Source: Serinus canaria (lineage: Eukaryota > Chordata > Aves > Passeriformes > Fringillidae). From it: a stretch of DNA of 64,000 nt. Under the pieces are notes generated by a model that did not search any database, was not told where the DNA came from, and worked only from the letters and a program-made list of their open reading frames with translations. The stretch spans positions 15,365,719 through 15,429,718 of the forward strand of contig NC_066323.1 in the NCBI RefSeq assembly GCF_022539315.1, read 5' to 3'. Below, piece after piece: positions 26,501 through 35,060 of the stretch (the stretch's first letter is position 1; each line of letters opens with the position of its first letter). The position numbers and the translations under genes are program-made.

Positions 26501-28584
26501 AAAACCACTGATGACAGATGTGATGCTGGTACATGTAAAACCAAGCTCCGAACTTACTGCAACCCTGTTGTTACCTATCCGTGTGACCCGATGTCAAAAT
26601 TATGAACCAACAGAATTTTCAATATTCTCTGGAGATACTCAAAGCCCTCTGGACACAATCCTGAGTAACATGCTCTAAGATGACCCTGCTGAGGGAGGCT
26701 GGACTAGATCAACTCCAGTGGTCCCTCCCAATATTACCCATTCTGGGATTACTTCCTATCACCAAAGATAAATATATTTCTATTGTATTTTATAAGCCTA
26801 TAGAATATGCAGCTTCATAAATAATTTTCCATTTTTAAAGTGTCAGTTGCCATTATTCACCTGGATGCCAATGTTATACCATTATTTGAAGTTGTTTTTT
26901 TCAGAGTTTTGTTAAAACTCATTAATTCTGTGTGGTGTTATATCACCTGGCTATGAAGTCCATAAATTAACCACATACATTATAATGTATAACTATATAC
27001 AACACAAGAATCTTGTATTTTTCTGGTAACCTGTAAATAAAAAAAAACAAACTTGCAGTTTTCTCTTCATCACAAGAACTTTTTTGTTCAAAATATTTTG
27101 AGTAGTTCTAATTATGACTTTATTTTTGTAAGTAGTGAGTAAGCTTGCTGAGGCCATCTGCCACTTCAAAGTCTAAACAGAACTACTATAGTACTAATAA
27201 AAATATTTTTGTATTTTCCCAACATATGTCAGCACCAGGTTGATCTGCATCACAGTAGAGAAAACATTGGTGATTTCACTTTCTTTAGCAGAATGCTTCT
27301 CATCTAAGGAAAAAGCAAAATAAGTACTGGCCTCTTCACTTTGAGGTGTCTGCTGTGGAGGTTTTTCTAGGTCCAAAAAATCTAGCGGTCGATCACTAAG
27401 AGAAATAACACGGGGAGGAGTTTTCAATGCCAGTGGTTTGAATGGAGTAGACTGAAGAATGTCAAGGTCTGCTGGTCTGGAAAATGGAATGTCTTCACTA
27501 TTACCTGCAAGAACATCAATTGTCAATAGAAAGCAAATAGCTCCGAGGCCTGAAGGCCAGTGCTTAAAAGTTCAAAAGGACATCACAGCAGTTACTTCTC
27601 CTGGCTATGCCAAATGATGAAGCATAACCTTCTTTAACCTTCTTGTATGTTAAAAACTGCTGTTGAAGTGCTCATCAAGACCACATTGACACTTATTTGA
27701 GCAGTTTCTCTGAGGACAATGATCCTGAGTAACCCTGAACCACATAAACTGTTATGCAAGTGAGAGTACTCAAGACACAGTCCTATCAGCATCTTTGACT
27801 GGGGACATCAAAGCATAAAATATATGCATGTCACACATTTTGCAAACTTGTTAGACTTTCAGCAGTTCTGGATATGTCACTGTAAAGCCCATGACCACAA
27901 ATACTAAACTAATATTGATAGAGTACACACATAATAAACAGATTATCAACAAAATTAGCACTCTAATTCAAATCAAACATGTTTTGCGTGACAAATATAA
28001 TGTCCATCCCCAACATATGTTACAGTTACTTTAGCTTACAGTTAATTACTAAAAATCGGGTGTAAATCAATAAACAGTAATTTTTTTTCTCCAAAACTAC
28101 CATAGTAGGATGAAACATCAGCAATTAAACCTTCTGTTCATAATTAATTCATCAGCTGTCTCCATTATAAGCTACACCAAAACTATTCATGAAACATTTT
28201 CAGACCTAGAAAACTTCTGAAGTTGAAGAGCTTTAACTATTTAAACACCACAAAGCATTTTACAGGTTATTATTTCAAAAATGACATATCAGTATATATT
28301 TTTTCCATCCAGAAATCTGGGGAACTAATTTTAAGTTTTTACCTGCACTGCGATGCAGACATACCTGCCACTACAATCCGCTCTGGAACCTGCATAGTTA
28401 CACTGGCGTTTGGAAATCCTTCCTGCTGGCTGCTCTTGTCCAGGTCAGCGTTTTGAGGAGCCACCTTGAGCTTCTCGGGGACCCTCATGCGCTGGCTGAT
28501 GCCCTCGGTGTATTCCATCTCGTACTGCAGCCGGTTCATCTCGGCCATCTCGGCAGCCGGCGACGGGAACGCCGCCCCGCCCAT
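11454..28584 (-). CDS. MFF: mitochondrial fission factor, 6 constitutive + 2 cassette exons
   Basis: A tail-anchored outer-membrane protein of mitochondria and peroxisomes that recruits the GTPase DRP1 for fission. Constitutive coding exons are 28584-28365, 27504-27332, 26366-26278, 19708-19550, 11998-11914 and 11585-11454. They join in frame to 858 nt (285 residues). Adding cassettes 22865-22791 and 13992-13930 gives 996 nt (331 residues); the long human form has 342. Hallmarks in order: N-terminal QYEMEYTEGISQRMRVPEKL; the phospho-region RLKRERSMSENATRQNG, whose serines match the AMPK sites of human MFF; the segment SARGILSFIQSSTRRAYQQV; a coiled coil (SLRRQIIKLNRRLQLLEEEN); and the C-terminal anchor ITVAFWLLNSWLWFRR. 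The start MGGAAFPSP is the first ATG of the exon, and a second strong ATG (MAEMNRLQ) lies 12 codons in; human isoforms also start there. The 27332 donor is non-canonical. Confidence 0.97.
11914..11998 (-). CDS. MFF: MFF exon: TVVDAASLRRQ segment
   Basis: 85 nt between TTGCTAG and CAG|GTATGT. It encodes YSLSSFETTLEGTPDDMTVV then DAASLRRQ; human has YGISNIDTTIEGTSDDLTVV. The first base completes an Arg codon, whether or not the preceding cassette is included. Confidence 0.95.
13930..13992 (-). CDS. MFF: MFF cassette exon (21 codons, PMLRGGSAATT)
   Basis: 63 nt between acceptor TGCTGTAG and donor ACCAG|GTAAAG. It encodes PMLRGGSAATTSSNPHHDNT plus a split Arg; human has PVLRGGSAAATSNPHHDNV. It is phase 2 on both sides, so it can be skipped without changing frame, as in known shorter human isoforms. 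It is too short and frame-bound to stand out as an open frame and was found by homology. Confidence 0.93.
19550..19708 (-). CDS. MFF: MFF exon: VTPSLQQARVCPPNMLPEDG
   Basis: 159 nt between GTACAAACAG and CGCAG|GTGATT. It encodes VTPSLQQARVCPPNMLPEDG, then SARGILSFIQSSTRRAYQQV and LDVLDENR. It is very close to human apart from NLYSARG for NLSSARG. The sequence SLQQ replaces the human SPQQ. Confidence 0.96.
22791..22865 (-). CDS. MFF: MFF cassette exon (25 codons, WHRSD)
   Basis: 75 nt between acceptor TATTCAAG and donor TGCAC|GTAAGC. Read in frame with the flanking exons it gives WHRSDTVPRNKMPRFQSPLS then TKDCT; the human cassette is WHRSDSAPRNKISRFQAPIS then APEYT. Both ends are phase 2, so inclusion or skipping keeps frame. 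It is an alternative exon in mammals and probably here too. Confidence 0.92.
26278..26366 (-). CDS. MFF: MFF exon: phospho-regulatory RERSMSEN segment
   Basis: 89 nt between CTGCAG and TCCAT|GTGAGT. It encodes VRAVGRLKRERSMSENATRQ then NGQLARNDS and a split Met. Both RxRSMSE and QLARNDS match basophilic AMPK-type sites known in human MFF (Ser155, Ser172). It is markedly GC-richer than the surrounding intron. Confidence 0.95.
26624..26752 (+). mobile_element. CR1 LINE 3'-end fragment
   Basis: Contains the typical avian CR1 tail order: a CTGGAGATACTCAAAGCCCT-like segment, then ATGACCCTGCTGAGGGAGGC, then CTGGACTAGATCAACTCCAG and GGTCCCTCCCAATATTACCC, ending near ATTCTGGGATTAC. It is moderately diverged and 5'-truncated, as usual for CR1. 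It lies in an MFF intron, antisense to the gene. Confidence 0.85.
27332..27504 (-). CDS. MFF: MFF exon: FSRPADLDILQSTPFKPLAL
   Basis: 173 nt after acceptor TTCTTGCAG. It encodes NSEDIPFSRPADLDILQST, then PFKPLALKTPPRVISLSDRP and DLEKPPQQTPQSEE. The only end that keeps frame and homology with the next exon is GAG|GCCAGT, a GC donor. A GT four bases further would shift the frame. Confidence 0.9.
28365..28584 (-). CDS. MFF: MFF first coding exon
   Basis: 220 coding nt. The exon itself starts one base earlier (28585), after acceptor TTGGCAG. It encodes MGGAAFPSPAAEMAEMNRLQ, then YEMEYTEGISQRMRVPEKLK and ASVTMQVPERIVVAG; the donor is GGCAG|GTATGT. A second possible donor (GTGCAG|GTAAAA) lies 33 bp downstream at 28332. 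Using it would add an in-frame SMSASQCR-type tail; human has nothing similar, so I prefer the first. Confidence 0.94.
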
Positions 28585-31500
28585 CCTGCCAAGGCAACCC
28601 AACACTCAGACAGGGACAGGGACCCAGCAGAAGGAGGCACAGGAGATGCTTTGCTCAGATCACCAGGGAAGTGGGAGATAATAACTGAAGAGTCTTATTT
28701 AAAGGAGCAAAGTGCACAGTAAAATTCATAGGAAGTGTAGTCACAAGGTGCTGAGAGGTGCAGGCAATGAAAGAACAAAGTGATACTTTAGACAATGCTC
28801 AAATTGAGGGATCTCAAACTGAGCCACGACAAGTTAAAAAAAACCAAAACAAACCAACCTGGAAATTCTGCAGGCAAGGTACTATTCCTGCACTGGCTGA
28901 CAGAAATAGAAACATAAACACATCAAAGAACTGGTAGGATTAGTGGGAAATCTATTCAGGGTTGGTGACAAATCTAAATTACTGATTTGCATTTACAGAA
29001 ATCCAGTATACTTGTGGTTGAGAAAATGGCTGAAGTCTCACAAAACTGCATGTAGAGGCATGGGAAGACAGAAAAGACTCAGCCTGGGCAGGAGCCTCCT
29101 GCTCACTGTCAGTCACCCAGATCTTACAAGGACAAAGTTCCTTATCAACAGCCTGTCAAATCAACTTGAAAACTGAGAATATTCATAACCCTTCCCAAGT
29201 GCAGCAATTCTTTAAACTTCCCACTTCTATATTTTTCTGTAAATTAACATCTTACTTTTGTGGAACTGATACAAGATGAGGAGGAGAGAGAACAAGACTT
29301 CATTTAAACTTAAAAGCATTTGCCAATACTTTATATATATATTTTCCTAGAAAAGCAGTGGAATTTCAAATGAAGCAGTGGATGAGTTCCCATGCAATTG
29401 CTGGGAGTTTTGTCAAAGACCAAGGTAACTGGGAGTCTGAAGTTAGATTTAAGGTCGAGAGAAAAAGAAATCCTAGAGCTGCGCCTGGGGGTGGAAAGGG
29501 ATCTCAGACAGCTGGGAGGAGCTGATTACCGGGGCAGTGGCCAGTGCACCTTGCTGATGGCTCAGACCCAGATAATGGCTATGGGCTTGGTTACAAGACA
29601 CCCTGAAGATGCCTTTGGAGGGGGCTGGAAAGGGGCCCCCAGAGGAAATACTGAGCTGCAAGAACTGGTTGTTGGAAACTTTTCATCCAGGCAAAGGCTG
29701 GGGGACTTGTCAACAGCTCACACTGCAATGATGGTTTTTTAGGGTTAGAATAGGAAAACAAAGTTTCTAGACATATATATACATACACAACATGTAAATA
29801 TAGCTTACATTGGCAAACCTGCCTATGCAAAGCATGGCTTAGTCTAGCACAAAATCTATGATTGGTGTTACTTAAGTAGGTCCTTAAATGAAGTAACCCA
29901 TCCTGGCAAAAAGGCAGGGTTTGCCACTAAAATTGCAACTACATTCCTTTACTATTTTTGGCAGCAAGGCCACGTCTGAAGCTGTGTGTGCACTCTGCTG
30001 AGCTGAACATACAGAATGCAGAGAGGCCTCAGTGCAGAGCAGCCCAAGGCAGGTGAGCCAGCCCAAACCCTCCCTCCCACCATCCCACACAAGCAGGACT
30101 GCCACATTTACCAATAAAACCTTGAATAAAACCTCAGGCAAAGGACAGAAGGACAGAGGAGGATGTGGACTGTACTGTGGACACGACTGCACACACACTG
30201 AGTGTGATCACCTGGCAGTCCATCCTGTGAGCCTCGGTGTTATTTGCAAGGCTCCCTATCCCCACAGATCAAATGAAGCATCTCAATAATCTCAAAGTGT
30301 CACTGTAGCACAGTAGGAGAACAGGTGATCAGGGAGCAGGCTAAAAGATCACTGTGTAACCTTAAAAAAGGTCTAGTAAAGTTTTAAAAAAATTACTTTT
30401 AAAGGAAATACTTGAAGTGCTGCACATTCAATCCACCTGTATTAATTATCACTGTTTGTATCAAGTGAAAGAAAGTGAAGCAACCCATTGAATTAGGAAT
30501 AAACACTTTATAGGAGTTCAAGAGGTGCTTAAGCATTTGTCCCTTCAAAAACGTTAACCTTTTCACATGGAGTTTTTTTCATCCCTGCCCTTTGATTTTA
30601 CAGACTAGATTTGCCCCTCTTGCAAGATATTGGCTTGATCAGCCAGTGACATGAACAAAATACACATCCATCTGAGATTTCTACATTCCATAAGGTGCCT
30701 TTCATTTCAAACATTGTCTGTGATCAGTAAAGCATTTCCCAATCTCATAAAAATCATGTCAACAGGGAGACCAAATTTTAAGAACTTACAGTACCCAGAG
30801 TATCGACTGGCAGCAGCTTTAAGCACACTTCTTGCTGACATGTGACAAAAGGTGTTTCCCTGCTTCACTCTCATTTGGAAACACCTGGCTGGCTCCAAGT
30901 TTAGCGATCAAGTATCCCTGCCCTGCAGCAGTGTTTCCACCACAGCTTGGTGAGGCTTTTGGACACAAGTCTGCTTGCACAACAAACTGCTTTCCAGCTG
31001 CAAGGCAAATCCTACACAAAGCCAGACAGCAGTAGAAAGTATTTATAAACTAAATAGCACTGTGTGGGTTTAGCAGTGCTTGCCAAGGCCCTACAGATGC
31101 AAAACCTCAATATCTTTCTGCTCTTGTCTACTTTGTGTCACCGAGAACTGGATTTACTGTCAAAGTGATTTCAAATTTTATTTCTTTTTACAATAGAACA
31201 GCAAAACAAGAAACAGTGAGATCTCAGCAACAGATAAAACATTTTAATGAAGCTTCTGAACAAAACAAAGTTATGTTTTCTAGAATGTCCTTGTTATACA
31301 AAGCATTTTACAGAAAGCATTAATAATAAATCAGGTGACTGAGGATTTTAAAATTGATATTTACAGAACTAAGTACCTCTTAAAAAGACATGATAATAGA
31401 AGTCTGAGAATGATAAGACAATAAAAATCCAATCACATATACAGGATAAACAGAAAATGGCTGAAGTGCAAATGAGCATCAACAGCATTTAACGAAAGAA

Positions 31501-32884
31501 AGAAATAAAAGAGAAATCCAGAGGATGATAAGGCAAGAGAGAAAAAAGAAAAGCTTATAGAAAGTGAATTACATGTTCAGAAAGACACAGGAGTACCTCC
31601 CTCTCCTAAACAAGAACAGAAGAGATGAGGATGAAGCAATGCATACAAATGTGAGGGACGAATGTTTGGCAGCATTTTGGCCATAATCACACATTGGCCA
31701 TATCTATGCTGCAACCGGCAATGTTCTGCACAGTGTGGAGCCCCAGATACAAGAAGATGAGCTCTGGTAACAGTATAGCTCTGTCAGCACTGAGCTCAGA
31801 GAGGTTTTACAACCCACACCAAATTGTAGCTTCTCCAGCTCCATTACTGTTTGTTCCTGATGTGGCTACTTCAGTTCCTCTGCTCACGTGCACATAAGCT
31901 ACAAAGTGTTCCCTTGGCAAGCATCCAGTTATCCTTGGACAGGGAAAAGGGGGAAGAAGAAGACTCAGAGCAAAGTTGAGGATGCAAATTAAGAACCCAA
32001 AAGACCTTATTCTGGGCCCCTGTAACTGAATACAGATCAGAGAGATTGTGACCTAACACAACACGAAGGGAACAATGTGAGGGAGAGGAGCACCAGGGGC
32101 AGGCTAAACGCTGAAAGCTGCTCTGCAGAGCAGTTACAGGGGCTGAACTTAAACAATGCACTGGCCCCTCTCCTTAGCACCTGCATGACATCAACTAAAT
32201 GCACCTATGACATACGAGCAAGGCTATATGACCACAAACCACTAAAGACTGTGTTCTTTCGAGTTTGTTTTACTCCAGCAGAATGCTTTAACACAAAATA
32301 ATTTTAATGTTTTTATAATGAAAAAAAAAAAAGCTGGAGAACGTTAGAAGAAAACCATCACTCTGACAACCATTTTTCTGGAGCACCCAACTATTCACTG
32401 CGCTGGGGCGGCATTAAAAGCATTCGGAAAAGAGGGGGTGTAGGTGCTTCCTTCCCTTTGTGGGGGGTGGGCACGGCGGCTCAGCCGATAACGTCCGGGG
32501 GAAATGGGGAGCTCGGGGCCTCGGCGCGTCGCCCACGTGTGTCCCGGGCGGGCGGAGCCCCCGGCCCAGGCTCCTGTCCCGCTACCGAACGCTCCCACGC
32601 GACCCGGCCGCGACCCCGGCACCGGGCCGGGCCGCGGGGCACAGCCGAGGGGCCGGGCCGGGCCGGGGGCAGTGCTGGCAGCCCGGAGCCGGTGCTGGCA
32701 GGCGGGACGGGCCCTGAGGGAGCCGGGACTGAGCGACACGCGGCCACGGGGAGCGGGGGACACACGGGCTAAAGGGGTTCCGGCTGCGAGCGCGGCGAAG
32801 GGCCAGCTGCGGCCCCGCGGGCAGGCCGAGCCCTCCGAGCGGAACTGGGGCCGCTGCCGCCAGGCCCCGGCGGTCCGTACTCAC

Positions 32885-33020
32885 CCGTGCGGCGGAAGGA
32901 GGCCGGGGAGCGCTGCCGGCCCGGCCCGGCCCGGAGCGCGTCAGGCACCGCGGCACCGCACCGCGCTCCGCGCGTCAGCCGCCAAACGCGGCTTGCGTGT
33001 CCTCATCGGGTGTCCGTAAG
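32885..33020 (-). other. MFF: MFF noncoding exon 1 (5' end undetermined)
   Basis: A strong donor GCACGG|GTGAGT ends an exon at 32885 in the CpG island. It is the only good consensus donor I noticed there on the minus strand, and it faces the acceptor at 28586. If transcription begins at or above about 33010, the exon holds an upstream ORF (33006-32941) that stops before the junction. The 5' limit given is an estimate. Confidence 0.6.
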
Positions 33021-33028
33021 GGCCGCAC

Positions 33029-33103
33029 GTCACGTGACTGGGGGCGGGCGGAAGCGGCTCTCGCCGGTACCTCACGTGTGAGGGAAGTGGGGGCAGCCAT
33101 CTT
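33029..33103 (-). promoter_or_regulatory. MFF: MFF promoter motif cluster: CLEAR-type E-box, second E-box, YY1-like
   Basis: GTCACGTGAC at 33029-33038 is a perfect palindrome and an exact match to the CLEAR element bound by TFEB/TFE3; USF binds the same core. A second CACGTG lies at 33073-33078. AAGATGGC, a YY1-like core, reads on the minus strand at 33103-33096. A GCGGAAGC ETS core lies between the E-boxes, near 33048-33055. Function is inferred from motifs only. Confidence 0.6.
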
Positions 33104-33490
33104 TACTGAGGGCAGCCGTGCGTCGCGCAGGCGCCTTGGGGTGCCCGGCAAGGTGACCCGCGGCGGGGCCCGGGCCCCGGCCGGGGGAAATGGCGCAGCC
33201 TTCCCCTTCCGTGCCCGGGCTGAGCCGCGCGCGGTGCCCGCACGGAGCGCTGCCGTGTGCCCCGTGCCTGGCCCCTGTGGCCGGGTGTGCCCTGAGCTGT
33301 GGCACGGGCAGGAGCCGGGGCAGCGCAGGGCGCCGGGCCCTGAGCGCTGCTCCAGGGCAGCCCCGCCTGTGGCCGGCTCTGAGCGCCCGGGGCCCTGCCC
33401 GTCGCACAGCCATCGCCGCCCCGGTACAGTCACGGAGCTGTTGTCGCCAAACGCGGCTCACAGCCGTGCCTTTCGTGCCCCGCTGACACC

Positions 33491-34504
33491 CAGCAGAGCT
33501 CAAACCTTCCAGGGGCACCATTAGCTGACCCTTCCTGGAACTGATTATCGGAGAACCAGGAGCAGCTGCTGCTTCATGGCGTGAATCAAATTTTCAACTC
33601 CACACAGGAGAATACAATGAAAGATGCTGTTATGTCTATGATGTACTTTTGAAAAAGAAGCTGGCTCAGAACTTTCCTGTCTTTGGGTTTATGATTACAA
33701 TGTTTTGGAGGTCAGAAAGTGTAGCAGTTCCACCACAGAAGAATGTATTGATCAAGGGCTTGCAGCTTGCTAATTCAGCTCTTCACAAATGTCAACAGCA
33801 CTTCTTTACATAGGCAAGTGGTCAGAAATATGATCTCCTACTAAACCGAAGTTGTCTAACATTGAGAATGCTTTAAGATCTTACACTTGCTCTTATATTT
33901 AGCTGCCTTGAAACATGAGCTGCCCCAAGCACATCTTACCAGACAATCCTCATCATTCTGTATATTGAGTCCTCAATTTTACCTCTTTTTTTAACATTTT
34001 ATAAATTATCAAAAGGATTTAGTCTTAAAAATAAGAGAACCGGAAAGCAGCTATTGTCTAAAAACTTGTTCTTCAAGCACACTAGAAATATGGCTCCTCT
34101 CCTGCGATTCCCCGTATGAAATTGTATGTTGAGATCAGTCTTGTTACTGTTTTTGTTCCATTGAATATATGACTGTTGTTAATAAAGTCAGTGGTCAGAC
34201 AAGCCACTTGACAACTGCCCTGCCTCGTCTTCTGCTCCAGCTCAAAAAGAATTGTATCAGGCTCTATCCCTTCCCCTCTCAGGTTTTTCTTTCCATATTT
34301 TGCATTGTGTACGGTCCTTGCACAAGTAACTTTCTTTGACAGTTTGAAGATTTCGCTGCAGATATCCTTGATTTTCAGATCAGTGATTTAAAAGGCCATC
34401 CTTAAGCGTGTTGCATTCAACACAGTTCTGCTGGTTTGTCTTCTTTATTTTCATGCTGAACTCTTGATAATAATTTTAGGTTTTCTTTTTCTTTCTGCAC
34501 ACTC
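33491..34504. other. intergenic sequence between MFF promoter and LTR
   Basis: AT-rich sequence without exons, conserved domains or repeats that I can recognise. Confidence 0.5.
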
Positions 34505-35060
34505 TGATTGTACCAAGCACCACAGAACCACTCACTCCCCACATCCCACCTCACCATGGGATGGGAGGAGAATCAAGAAAATAAAATAGAATTCATGTTG
34601 AGGTAAGAATAGTTTTACAATGGAAACAAAATAGTAATACTACTACTACTAAATGTGATAAAAAGGAGAAGGAGAGAAGGAGATAAAACCCAGGTAAGAC
34701 AACTGATGACAACACAGCTGCTGCCCAATGCCAAGCTGGTCCCTGATCCACCATCAGCCTACTCTTTGCAGGTAATTTCCCCAGTCCATATACTGGCATG
34801 ACATTCTATGGCATGGAATTGCCACTTCAGGACAACTGTCCCAGCCATGCTTCCTCCCACATTTCTGTGCCTCTCACTGGCAGATCACGGGATCTGTTTA
34901 CTCTAAGTCCTTGACTTAGAGTAAACACTACTGAGCAACAACCTAACCATCAGTGTGTTGGCAATATAAATTATCAGTCAGCAATGTAAATTCTTCTACT
35001 GAATCCAGAACAGCCTTGAACCAGCTGATAAGAAGAAAAACCCCAGCTTATCACAGTATC
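34505..35060 (+). mobile_element. avian endogenous retrovirus LTR, solo and diverged
   Basis: Motif order matches a widespread avian ERV LTR: AAGCACCACAGAACCACTCA, CACCATGGGATGGGAGGAGA, TTGAGGTAAGAATAGTTTTA, a short run of ACT repeats, GATGCCAAGCTGGTCCCTGA-like text, a CATATACTGGCATGACATTC promoter-like segment and TAGAGTAAACACTACTGAGC. No gag, pol or env coding remains nearby, so it looks like a solo LTR. The termini are diverged, so the edges are approximate. The family assignment comes from memory of the consensus, not from a repeat search. Confidence 0.75.

Larger units (their letters stand above)
32400..33490. promoter_or_regulatory. MFF: MFF CpG island
   Basis: About 1.1 kb of strongly GC- and CpG-rich sequence inside AT-rich surroundings. 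The MFF first exon lies near its centre, and the island extends ~400 bp upstream on the side away from MFF. There is no TATA box at an evident start. Apparent long frames here come from GC bias. An antisense transcript from the same island is possible but unsupported. Confidence 0.85.

Noticed and set aside
27194..27331. Extension of the MFF exon past the GAG (ASTYFAFSLDEKHSAKES...)
   Set aside because: The frame runs into intron with no counterpart in MFF and no good phase-0 GT donor before the next exon.
32395..33524. Many long frames in the MFF CpG island (up to 175 residues)
   Set aside because: Pro/Arg/Gly/Ala-rich in every phase and on both strands, as expected from GC bias; only the splice donor and promoter motifs are supported.
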